A stretch of DNA of 12,500 bases from Halisarca cf. caerulea (GCA_963170055.1 CAUJGJ010000444.1:215001-227500); one strand, 5' to 3'. Numbered from the stretch's first letter, positions 1 through 7,179 are shown. Notes: a model not told the origin generated them from the letters alone. Numbers and translations are program-made.

Positions 1-442
1 GGATTGAACTATCCTCACGAACGAATCGCTCTTCTTTCGATATATAATTGAACATCGTCGACGAAGATCTTTTATGCTCTCTTGTGAGTTCTTGGAGCTT
101 CTCTCCGCAGGATAGGGGCAAGCAGTGCCTCGAGAGCAAGCAACTACGTATCGAATCGCTTCGACAAGAATTTAGTCTTCTTCAGTTCGATTTTCGTCCT
201 TAGTTTCAGACATTACCATCACTTGAAATTGCTTTCAATTTTGTTCGATTTCTTCTTGTTTCGATCATTCTGTTCATGGCAATCGCTCTACTTCTGCAAA
301 TTCCAAGGGGGGCCATTTTCGGCAGGGCGGAACCATTTCGGCACCCACGTTATCTGCCGTTTTAGGCCCGGCGGAACCAATACGGTGGGGGGGGGGGGGG
401 GGGGGGGGGCAAATATCGCATGACAGGACTAAACATACATAC
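1..442. other. CpG-richer block of unclear nature
   Basis: I see no recognisable gene. The stretch carries about 26 CpG, many as TCG or ATCG, and looks unlike the CpG-poor, CA/TG-rich DNA that follows. Both strands have short coding-like stretches: on the minus strand two frames stay open from about position 150 to the window edge, and on the plus strand a good acceptor (pyrimidine tract ending CCGCAG near 110) precedes about 30 open codons. None matches a family I know. Positions 312-386 hold several copies of a TTTCGGCA-like word in direct and inverted orientation, which suggests a transposon end. It could hold the exon that follows the 443-634 exon, but no boundary is convincing. Confidence 0.35.
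387..409 (+). repeat. poly-G run (G23)
   Basis: There are twenty-three consecutive G. A run like this can form a G-quadruplex and is prone to length error in sequencing. It lies 34 bp past the 3' end of the 443-634 minus-strand exon, inside the presumed intron. Confidence 0.95.
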
Positions 443-634
443 CAATATGAGCTGGTCCTTCTCGAGACTTTGAGGTTCTGATGGATGGTACACTATCTCT
501 GGATTTACTGAGAGAGGGACCACTGGACAACTCTCCTGTTTCCTGCAAGTTTGCCATAATTGGGTTGTTCACTTCACCAGTAGCTCCATGCTCCATTTCC
601 TCCTTTCGGTTCCCATTGAGCATCTTCTGCTGAT
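443..634 (-). CDS. internal exon of unrecognised gene (hydrophilic segment)
   Basis: This is a predicted 192-nt minus-strand exon of 63 full codons with a split codon at each end (phase 1 to phase 1). The acceptor is a pyrimidine-bearing stretch ending CTCACAG (AG at 635-636) and the donor is G|GTATGTATG (441-442). The peptide is strongly hydrophilic and rich in Ser, Glu, Lys and Asn, with motifs such as RKEEMEHG and SLSKSRDSVPS, and has no membrane segment. It reads like a disordered or cytoplasmic region. The frame joins cleanly to the 811-882 exon across a 176-bp intron made largely of CA repeats. I do not recognise the protein. Support is the open frame, matching phases and consensus splice sites only. 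Confidence 0.5.
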
Positions 635-712
635 CTGTGAGATTCGTGGAAATTTCTCGGTTCAATATGCACATCTTCTATTACACATATACATGCACAC
701 ACATGCATACAT

Positions 713-713
<1 letters not shown>

Positions 714-781
<68 letters not shown>

Positions 782-810
782 GTACTACACACACACACAC
801 ACACACACAC
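714..810 (+). repeat. (CA)n microsatellite
   Basis: This is a pure CA array at 714-776 and a second at 787-810, separated by TACAGTACTA. On the minus strand it is a TG array filling most of the 176-bp intron between the 811-882 and 443-634 exons. The predicted donor of the upstream exon is the first GT of this array. Confidence 0.97.
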
Positions 811-882
811 CATGAATGGGCTCTTTTGGTGTATCACTGAGAGAATCACCATTCTGCTCATCACAACTACCAATTGCTGGAA
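811..882 (-). CDS. 72-nt internal exon of unrecognised gene
   Basis: This predicted minus-strand exon has 23 codons with split codons at both ends (phase 1 to phase 1). The peptide includes PAIGSCDEQNGDSLSDTPKEP, an acidic, Ser/Pro-rich linker-like stretch. The acceptor is CTGTAG|TT (AG at 883-884) and the donor is CATG|GTGTGTG (809-810). Its phases match the exon downstream (443-634) and the exons upstream at 2294-2572 and 2650-2943, so all four could belong to one transcript. The intron upstream is 1,411 bp and carries two transposons. Other exons could be hidden there, including a membrane segment if the product is a receptor. Both splice sites lie in repetitive DNA, which lowers my confidence. 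Confidence 0.45.
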
Positions 883-885
883 CTA

Positions 886-1695
886 CAGGCCCGTAGCAAG
901 GTCATTCCAATTGGTCAGGCGAAATTATACTCCGGCATGATATGCCATAACCAATGTCCGCCCTATATTATCACACACATGGACAATGCTGCAGTTGTAT
1001 ATACAGCATAGTATGGAGAATTGAAGAGCTACAAAGAATAGTAAATTAAATGTCATGTTGTTGACAAACTAAGTATATTACAATGTATAACATAAATTAA
1101 TAATAGCCTAAAGTTTGGATACAGCTATTACTAACAGGACACCAATACAAAGTCACTTGCAATTGGCTATGATATTATGCTGTATACAGTTACACAAAAC
1201 ACTGGCATTTTATACAGAGCTTCAAGTGGAAAATGCAATTTCGGAATGCCATAAATAGTGCAGCAAACTGTGTTCTTTACACCACTCTGCACAAAAACGT
1301 TTTTATTCTCTCCTTTACTACTAAAGACCCTTTAGGAATGCTAAAAGACTTGGGAGGATGGGAAACTGTGCTGGGAAAGATTCTTTCGATGACAACGACG
1401 ACAGCCATGTTCGATTACGAAACGGCGATGACCGAAGTGTAATTAAATGGCGACCTCACAGCGCTGTCAAGAAGAGGACGAATTCACTGACAAACCTAGA
1501 AACCTATAGAACGAAGGCAGTCAGTGGGTGAAATTACCATAGATTTTTATAGTGTGCTTCATGTTATGTAAAATATTACCCAATTTTCATGCTTTACCTG
1601 CAAGAAAGTCTGTTTACAAATATTTTAAAGACAAGCTTCCATAAAACATTGGTCCGGCGCTTGCCTGACCTGCCGAATAGGCTGCTACGGCCCTG
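886..1695. mobile_element. non-autonomous hAT-like DNA transposon
   Basis: The ends are imperfect terminal inverted repeats. The left starts CAGGCCCGTAGCA and the right, read on the other strand, starts CAGGGCCGTAGCA. Further in, both share ATTC followed by GGTCAGGC. CAGGG-type ends are typical of hAT elements. No transposase reading frame is present; the 69-codon frame at 1233-1442 is not recognisable. I could not find a matching 8-bp target duplication, so the copy is old or its flanks have changed. It lies in the 883-2293 intron and abuts the acceptor of the 811-882 exon. Confidence 0.6.
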
Positions 1696-1948
1696 CTACC
1701 AGATGCTGTGTTGAAGTAAAGTTCAAGTAGCATTCTGGAATAAAATGAAATGAAACAAACTTTTAAGTTACACATGTTTTAAACTTGATATCTCACTATG
1801 CTGCAACTATTCAGCAACACTAATGCTTTGGGCATCAAAGACTACCAGATATGTACATATGTACATACTACATTTACCAGTTCTTGGATACGTACATCTA
1901 GTAAAAACAAAATTATTGTCAAATGTCTCCGAGAAATACATACGTAAC
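1696..1948. other. AT-rich intronic sequence
   Basis: I see no gene, RNA or clear repeat here. It lies within the presumed 883-2293 intron, between the hAT-like element and the MITE at 1949. Confidence 0.5.
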
Positions 1949-2130
1949 TACCGAGGAGCATACTTATAACAAATACTGAAATGACAAATTTCTGGTTATA
2001 ACAAAGCTCAGGTCAGCGTCAACAGAATATATGGTAACAGAACATTGTGTTGGCTATAACAAAGTTCTGATATAACAAATTAAAACATTTGGGTGGGAAT
2101 TTCACTTTGTCATACCAGTGCTCCACCGTA
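1949..2130. mobile_element. degraded TA-flanked MITE
   Basis: The ends are imperfect inverted repeats: TACCGAGGAGCATACTTATA at the left, and TACGGTGGAGCACTGGTATG for the right end read in reverse. Inside, the word TATAACAAA recurs several times. This is the layout of the other pogo/mariner-like MITEs in this window at 5450, 7741, 8311 and 11394, but with more divergence. It lies in the same intron as the hAT-like element. Confidence 0.55.
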
Positions 2131-2293
2131 GTCACATTGAGAAAAATAACAGATTCTACGCACATTCTGAGAACAAAAATTAATGGAAGTATACTGTATG
2201 TACATACGTATGTATGTTCACACATACATAACCATTACTGCATATCTCGCATGCGTACATTGTGGGTAAATGCATGTTCACATACTTACGTAC

Positions 2294-2572
2294 CATAGAG
2301 CCTTTGTACAAGTGCTACAGCACTGCGTTTCATGTCCTCTGCTGTTAAAACATTGACCAGTAGTCGAATGACACCTTCGGTCGGGTTGCTGTCACTCTGC
2401 AGGTTCTGAACCAGCTGGAGGACACACTGCTGCTGGGGGCTCATGGTGGGATCCGGGTGACTGAGAGAGGACACGTTGTCCGAGAAGATCAAAAGCTGCT
2501 CCTTCCAAAACTGTAGTGTTAGGAACTGAGACAAGTACTTCAGTTCATCCAGAACAACGGCAGCTGCCACAC
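2294..2572 (-). CDS. internal exon of unrecognised gene (helical segment)
   Basis: This is a predicted 279-nt exon of 92 full codons, phase 1 to phase 1. The acceptor is TTTCATAG|GT (AG at 2573-2574) and the donor is G|GTACGTAAG (2292-2293). The peptide looks alpha-helical, with amphipathic stretches such as VLDELKYLSQFLTLQFWKEQ, QQQCVLQLVQNLQ and EGVIRLLVNVLTAEDMKRSA, resembling a helical-repeat or bundle domain. Only 77 bp of intron separate it from the 2650-2943 exon, and the phases match, so the two are surely from one gene. I do not recognise the family. There is no Cys pattern, zinc site or membrane segment. Confidence 0.75.
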
Positions 2573-2649
2573 CTATGAAATGAAATCACATGCATGACAA
2601 AAACCAGTTCAACAAGAGTTACTACACACACATAGGCTCACATACGTAC

Positions 2650-2943
2650 CTTGGTCATCAAATGCAAAATTCAAAGCTTTACAGTTTCCTGATTTGTCCA
2701 ACACAGGTGAAGATAACAAAACCATCTGTCCATTGCGGTTGACTATGGTTAATTCTTTCTCAACCAATCTTCCGAGTTCGTGGTCCCTCACTGTGATAAC
2801 AACACCGGTGGGTGGATTAGGAGAGTACTGGAGGACATCATACTCGGGAACCGAATCGTCAAATTTGCCATCAATGACAATAAACCAGATGAACAGTCCA
2901 TTCTCATCCCAAAACACCAAAAAGGATTGGCAGATAGTTAAAT
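2650..2943 (-). CDS. internal exon of unrecognised gene (beta-rich segment)
   Basis: This is a predicted 294-nt exon of 97 full codons, phase 1 to phase 1. The acceptor is TTTATTTGTAG|AT (AG at 2944-2945) and the donor is CAAG|GTACGTATG (2648-2649). The peptide has alternating hydrophobic strands: SFLVFWDENGLFIWFIVIDG, then PPTGVVITVRDHELGRLVEK, then NGQMVLLSSPVL, then ALNFAFDDQG. This suggests a beta-sandwich or propeller blade rather than a membrane segment. It runs directly into the helical 2294-2572 exon. A beta-propeller followed by a helical solenoid is one possible architecture, but that is inference. The 5' part of the gene was not found. Confidence 0.75.
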
Positions 2944-3666
2944 CTACAAATAAATGAAATAAATAAATATAGCTGCACACACACACACACCAAAAAGTCA
3001 CTTCTGGTATGTTTTGGAGCTCCAAAAACCATGGTAAGACTTAAGTAGAAGCTCCGATAAGTCAGATTCATTGCTCACCATGCATGCACATGGATTCTAG
3101 TATCTGTGATTCAACCTATCCCGACTTTGCTGTACATGCGTACCAACAAGGAATCTTGGGCCCCGTTTACACGAATCCTATCCTTCTTGAAATGGATACA
3201 TGTGTGACAGTTTACAGTTTAGGCTGTGATCGCAAAAAATTAGGAGTCATTTGCTGCCATTGTCTGTGTAGGTATTGTATGTGTGCAGTGTCAACCGCAA
3301 AAATTAGATTGCAAATGTTCTTCAGTATGCAATATTAGCAAAATTTTAAGCCCATAGAAAAATCCGCATCTACAGTATTTTGGCTGTTTAAAAGCACGTG
3401 GAAACTCGCATATTATCGCACAATTGTTGCCGAGATTAGAAACAATTCCTATTCGCTGCAACAAGCTGCGATGCAAACAAAATATACACTGGGATAGAGT
3501 GCCGCATCAAACATTCCCAGCAAAGTTTAATAATATTCATAGGATGAACATATACGGTAGTTAGTGTACTGTTCCCAAAATAGGCACAAACATGCAGGCC
3601 CAAATATGGAGTACACACTTGCCTATCTATAGCCAATAGGTAATCGGACAACAGACATTTACGTAC
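2944..3666. other. non-coding, repeat-derived sequence
   Basis: I see no convincing exon. A GGGCCCCGTTTACACGAATC stretch near 3160 resembles the end of a DNA transposon. Between about 3225 and 3440 the words GCAAAAATTA, GCAAAATTTTAAGCCC and AACTCGCATATTATCGCA recur, a pattern of a decayed element. A short CA run lies at about 2974-2991. If the 2650-2943 exon has 5' neighbours, they lie in or beyond this stretch. Confidence 0.4.
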
Positions 3667-3746
3667 CGCTGTCCACCCGGCACCTTGATCAGTGGTGGAC
3701 AACGGTACAGTAGCAGTCCCCCACTGATGAAGGCAGCAGTCTACCA
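3667..3746 (-). CDS. weak exon candidate
   Basis: This is an 80-nt minus-strand stretch with a good acceptor (TTTCAGCATCTTTGTTAG|TG) and a good donor (GCG|GTACGTAAAT), the same GTACGT type used at 2292 and 2648. One frame gives a peptide containing CCLHQWGTATVPLSTTDQ; an alternative acceptor 6 nt further gives another open frame with FISGGLLLYRCPPL. Neither frame joins in phase to the 2650-2943 exon, so another exon would have to lie between, or this is chance. No family is recognised. Confidence 0.25.
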
Positions 3747-4440
3747 CTAACAAAGATGCTGAAACATAATTATGTTCTCGATTATCTATCAGTTAGTGAA
3801 TTCCATATAAAGACACTAACCAATATATGGCCATCCAAAGCCCTGCATGACAACCCTAGCCATGAGTAATTGCAATTCAATGACTCATTTTACCTCATAA
3901 TCGACACACAAACCACTTCCATTCTATAATTGTCGTCTACAAGGAAGTCTAGGCATAGACTCTCAAATTAGTGACCTATTCGAACAGCCGACGATTGACA
4001 AATTAGATTTTCACTTCTTACCACATATGGCTATACCATAGATTAGATATGGCCATTCGTACCCCAGTAGCACACATATTGGGAAACAAACAGTGGAATG
4101 TTCTTCCTTAATGAACTAACCGGACATGGTTTGGCGAAACAGCCAGCCAGCCAAAGTTTCCAAGCAAATTAACTGATGTAAGATCAACCAAAATATCTGT
4201 AAAACCAACTGCTTTTGTCGATCAAGATACGGCTATATGTACACATAATAAACTTGGATGATGAAATCAATCCCCACTTGGCGTCGAGTGCTTATAACCA
4301 CGTCAATGAATTGGTGGATAAACAACGGTTTCTTTCTCAATGATCCAACTTGGTCTGCGGGTAGCCACGGGACCAAACTTCCTTGCTACGTTTTTGTGAC
4401 GTTATTCGGAGGATCACGTGTTCCCCTGGCTGCAATGCAC
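3747..4440. other. no clear gene; one weak exon candidate
   Basis: The stretch is AT-rich. The only coding hint is a 52-nt minus-strand candidate at 4121-4172, with acceptor TTACATCAG|TT, donor CG|GTTAGT and peptide LICLETLAGWLFRQTMS, ending in phase 1. That phase would suit the 2650-2943 exon, but the piece is too short to trust. Confidence 0.3.
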
Positions 4441-4490
4441 GAGTGCTTGGGTTCGAGCCCCGTCAGCAACACTTTTTACCTTTTTCTTTC
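4441..4490 (+). repeat. partial tRNA-derived head (B box)
   Basis: A perfect RNA polymerase III B box, GGTTCGAGCCC at 4450-4460, is followed by T-rich sequence. I could not find a matching A box or a foldable tRNA, so this is likely a decayed or truncated SINE head. It lies about 90 bp before a clearer SINE. Confidence 0.4.
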
Positions 4491-4546
4491 CTATTACCTC
4501 ACTAGCTTAACTATAAATAGCGCTTTTAATAGTTCATATTCAGAAG

Positions 4547-4829
4547 GTCCTCGATGGCTTAGCGGCTAGCGATGGTGACATGTAGTGCTGAGGTTATGGG
4601 TTCGATTCCCTCGTCTGACGGGTTTTTCAGAGTTTTATCTGAAAAAAAAAATCCTGTCCCTCAGTGGTCAGTTGCAATACCCCTGTACAAAGAACCGTAT
4701 GGGGGGAGCTTTGGGTCCCGCAGCTGGTCTCCCACACTACTATAGTCTTCTCAATATCCTTGAGAGTGAGTGCTAACTCCCACAATAGCCCTAATGACCT
4801 GGGGATCTCTTTTTTTTTTTTTTTTTTTT
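4547..4829 (+). mobile_element. tRNA-derived SINE with poly-T end
   Basis: The head has an A box, TGGCTTAGCGG at 4555-4565, and a B box, GGTTCGATTCC at 4599-4609. The 33-bp gap between them is right for a polymerase III promoter. The tRNA-like stems do not pair well, so it is not a working tRNA gene. A body of about 200 bp follows, and the unit ends in T20 at 4810-4829. No target-site duplication was found. A T-rich rather than A-rich tail is unusual; the true 3' end may lie elsewhere. Confidence 0.75.
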
Positions 4830-5412
4830 ACTAAATGATTTTAAAACCAATTTTGTTACTGATGTAGTTTAATATTAAGCAGAAGCATATTTGACAATGT
4901 GTATTATATTGTACATGTGAAGATATGTTTGTACAGTATATACCCGCCCATGATGCATTTGGATATAGATTGAATACATTGCATGAATACGTGCTTTTGT
5001 CAATATCAGGTGCATGTGTGTGAGTTAGTATGAATGAGCTCGAGTACGTCTTTGGTGCTCAATTCACACTAGCATGCATGTGCCTATTTAGTGTATACCA
5101 CACACAGTATGACTAATCCAATTCACAAGAAAATAGAAGAAAGAATCAACGACATATAATTATAATATTATGTGTACATGTCTGTGTGCACACATGTAAA
5201 TACATACATCCCACACTAGCATGGTTACCATATCGAGCAATAATACCTGAAGGTGTGAAAATTTGTGTCATATGAGTAAGCATATAATATTATCCTCATG
5301 TGATTAAATTAAAACTGCTTGCACATGTGTGTGTTGACGTGCATCACGTACGCATGTACACGCCGTGGGTTCATGTGTGCACGCGTGAAACCTTACCGCA
5401 TACGTATGCACA
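4830..5412. other. intergenic, purine-pyrimidine alternating stretches
   Basis: I see no gene here. The sequence is AT-rich with many scattered CATG, GTGTGT and ACGT words, including GTGCACGCG-type stretches near 5340-5400 that alternate purine and pyrimidine. Confidence 0.5.
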
Positions 5413-5720
5413 TGCACATCCATTCAGAGTCGACCAGAGCATAGCAATACAGTGAAACCTCTCTAATCCGACACCTCTGTAATCTGACATTCTCTCCAAT
5501 CCGACTATCTAATGGAGTACAGTCACCACATTATAGTATGGTAAGCGGCCCTCCATAATCCGACAACCTCCTAATCCGACATTATTCTTAGGTCCCATTG
5601 AGTGTCGGATTAGAGAGGTTTCACTGTACGTTAAATGCCTTGCCATTGTATATATGCGCACATCCATCCATTCAGAGTTGACCAGAACATACCAGTCAAA
5701 CCGTAAATGCCTTGCCATTT
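5413..5720 (+). repeat. tandem duplication, first copy split by a MITE
   Basis: The block at 5413-5449 (ATCCATTCAGAGTCGACCAG) continues at 5629-5650 (CGTTAAATGCCTTGCCATT). Both halves recur uninterrupted and in the same order at 5657-5720 (ATTCAGAGTTGACCAGAACA, then CCGTAAATGCCTTGCCATT). The second copy is therefore a near-empty-site version of the first, and the duplication probably came before the MITE insertion. Confidence 0.75.
5450..5626. mobile_element. pogo/mariner-like MITE, AATCCGAC type
   Basis: This is a 177-bp element flanked by TA (5448-5449 and 5627-5628). The left end is CAGTGAAACCTCTCTAATCC and the right end is its complement (GGATTAGAGAGGTTTCACTG). The word AATCCGAC or a close variant occurs five times directly and once inverted inside. 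There is no transposase. TA duplications and CAGT termini fit the Tc1/mariner superfamily, pogo branch, mobilised in trans. Confidence 0.88.
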
Positions 5721-6400
5721 GCATCCTATACATTTATACCCATAATTTATGTACGTGCACGCATCCACCCACACAGCAAGCGAACAAATGAAAACAGCAA
5801 TATCAATAAAATGTAAAATTAAACTTTAATTCAAAAAGTCTTTTGAATAAGAAAGGAAAGGCAGAACAGTAAACAGCTTGTAAGGAAAAATGCACCACAT
5901 ACCATCTCCTTTTCGCATCCATTATTGTTATTATTATCATTGTTATTATAGCTAAAACTCACGTAAGACTTTTTCTTTTTCTCATTTACATACCGTACAA
6001 CCAGAAATATTCGTGGTCATTTAATTTTGTGACGTTTTTGACGACCACGGTGACATTTTCACCTGTTAGCTAAGTGCAGATGACTCAGGATTAGTCTATT
6101 GCTTCTTTTAAATTTTCAATTTTAATACACTATAATTGCTGAATTCAACCGTCTTGGGCTGCAGTTCCGCATAATATAACCAGGTTAAAAGAATGGAACA
6201 AAGTTACATCAATTCTGTCCCACTGTCTCGTACCACACCCGTGATGATGTCAATCTGAGAATTTTCTAAAATATCTCCTAAACCAAAGCACACATGCATA
6301 AATGGGTTGTGGCATTGAAATCAGCATCAAAGACTCTATTTGAGGACAAACTTCTGCTTATGCCTGGAGTGTCCCAAATGGATGGGAGAAATGCTCATTT
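5721..6400. other. non-coding, with a transposon-like fragment
   Basis: I see no convincing gene. Positions about 5990-6063, starting TACCGTACAACCAGAAATAT and repeating the words GACGTTTTTGACG and CGTGGT, look like the end of a decayed DNA element. A plus-strand 47-codon frame from about 6294 is not recognisable and runs into the transposon-like end at 6401-6433. Confidence 0.4.
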
Positions 6401-6433
6401 AAATGGCGGAAAGGGTCGGCTATGCCAGACTAG
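6401..6433 (-). mobile_element. terminus related to the 6817-6924 palindromic element
   Basis: The sequence AAATGGCGG at 6401 and CCAGACTAG ending at 6433 follows the same plan as the right arm of the palindrome at 6817-6924 (AAATGGCGG at its inner part, GAGACTAG at its tip). The GC-rich middle differs. It looks like one end of a related but older element; its partner end was not found. Confidence 0.4.
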
Positions 6434-6572
6434 ATAATTGATCATGGTGTCCATTGGCAAACAGTTCATAGCTCGCATAATACAACATTGTATAACATTG
6501 CTACACTAGTACAGCACTGGGAATACCAGCAACAAGGAAAAGTCAAACACTTAAGTCCTCCTCTAATTTTGG

Positions 6573-6648
6573 TTATCGCAAATTTAACGATAACAGCACT
6601 TTAGAGCCTTCTTGAAGCTTGTAATCAGATGCCATTTTGTCATCATAC
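6573..6648 (-). CDS. ubiquitin-like gene, terminal coding exon
   Basis: The acceptor is TTGAATAG|G (6649-6650), after a 70-bp intron. The first G completes the Met codon, then YDDKMASDYKLQEGSKVLLS, LNLR and stop TAA at 6573-6575. It matches the last helix turn and final beta strand of NEDD8. No donor is available that could restore a Gly-Gly tail. I saw no canonical AATAAA shortly downstream. Confidence 0.88.
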
Positions 6649-6718
6649 CTATTCAAGTAGGACAGACAGCTATCTTTAAGACGCTACACATCTTAAGCTA
6701 CAGTGTACGATAACTCAC

Positions 6719-6948
6719 ATTAGCTTTCCATCAAAAATAAGTCTTTGCCTAACTACAGGGTTTCCCATCTTTTCTTCCACCTTCTCTTTGATTTTCTCCA
6801 CCCTGTCGTCCGGTTCTAGTCTCGTACCCAGACCGTCACTCGGCCGCCATTTTTTATATCCGCCCTCGCCGGCGAGGGCGGATATAAAAAATGGCGGCCG
6901 AGTGACGGTCTGGGTACGAGACTAGTCCGGTTCTATGTCTAGTTCAAT
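6719..6948 (-). CDS. ubiquitin-like gene, exon 3, carrying the insertion
   Basis: The acceptor is TTGTATAG|ATT (6949-6950) and the donor is CTAAT|GTGAGT (6717-6718), phase 0 to phase 2. The exon is 230 nt as found; without the 108-bp element and one 9-bp target copy it is 113 nt, encoding IELDIEPDD through RLIFDGKL. Reading into the element gives GAC then TAG, a stop. After that codon the element is open in frame for its other 35 codons and the ubiquitin-like frame resumes, since 117 nt were added in total. Confidence 0.88.
6817..6924. mobile_element. perfect palindromic (foldback) MITE, Mutator-like
   Basis: The 108 bp are a perfect palindrome: each 54-bp arm is the exact reverse complement of the other with no spacer, centred between 6870 and 6871. 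Arms start TAGTCTCGTACCCAGACCGT and end at the centre with CGCCCTCGCC. It is flanked by 9-bp direct repeats GTCCGGTTC (6808-6816 and 6925-6933); by chance the match extends 2 bp. A 9-bp target duplication points to the Mutator superfamily. The absence of any arm mismatch suggests a young insertion or ongoing arm correction. It would form a 54-bp hairpin or cruciform. Confidence 0.9.
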
Positions 6949-7025
6949 CTATACAAGTGACATGCAGCAATTGATAGCTAGCTTGTAGAGCGATCCATAC
7001 AAGCTGCAAACTCTCAATGACTTAC

Positions 7026-7046
7026 CTCTTCACCAGTCACCGCCGA
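7026..7046 (-). CDS. ubiquitin-like gene, 21-nt micro-exon
   Basis: Seven codons, SAVTGEE, lie between a strong acceptor (pyrimidine-rich, ending CACTCTTAG) and donor GAG|GTAAGT, phase 0 at both ends. This is the turn between the first two beta strands (TLTGKE in NEDD8), one residue longer. The introns on either side are 115 and 77 bp. Confidence 0.85.
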
Positions 7047-7161
7047 CTAAGAGTGCGAGATAAGGTATAAATTTTAAAATCATAAAGGGTACGAATAGCA
7101 TAGCTTACATGAACTAAGCCTAACCATAGACTCGTATTCAATAGTTAATGAACTAACTTAC

Positions 7162-7179
7162 TTTCACTTTTATACGCAT
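7162..7179 (-). CDS. ubiquitin-like gene, coding exon 1
   Basis: Six codons, MRIKVK, are followed by a consensus donor AAA|GTAAGT (7160-7161), phase 0. They correspond to MLIKVK at the start of NEDD8. The ATG is chosen because it gives the expected first beta strand and no other nearby start does. Confidence 0.88.

Larger units (their letters stand above)
6573..7179 (-). pseudogene. NEDD8-like ubiquitin-fold gene, four exons, interrupted
   Basis: Removing three introns and the inserted element gives a 75-residue ubiquitin-fold protein. By eye about 45 of 74 aligned residues match human NEDD8 as I recall it, clearly closer than to ubiquitin. Key stretches are MRIKVK, VTGEEIELDIEP, RVEKIKEKVEEK, RQRLIFDGK and ASDYKL. 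NEDD8 is a small modifier joined to cullins and other proteins through its C-terminal Gly-Gly. Here the frame ends ...LNLR and then stops, so the di-glycine is missing. The usual Ala before Leu-Arg is Asn, and the Val70 patch residue is Ser. The first intron lies exactly after the sixth codon and the last within the Met codon after GKL, as I recall for human NEDD8. The third coding exon is split by a 108-bp palindromic element that adds an in-frame TAG, so this copy would make only about 21 residues. It could be a recently broken gene, an insertion allele, or a non-conjugating paralogue. All splice sites look intact. Confidence 0.9.

Noticed and set aside
1233..1442. 69-codon plus-strand frame
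   Set aside because: It lies wholly inside the non-autonomous hAT-like element and has no recognisable motif.
2993..3025. 33-nt minus-strand exon just upstream of the 2650-2943 exon
   Set aside because: In the phase needed to join the next exon it contains a stop (TGA).
4547..4620. Functional tRNA gene
   Set aside because: The A and B boxes are good, but the acceptor and T stems do not pair. The body and tail identify it as a SINE.
5509..5733. 74-codon minus-strand frame
   Set aside because: It runs across a MITE and a tandem repeat and has no independent support.
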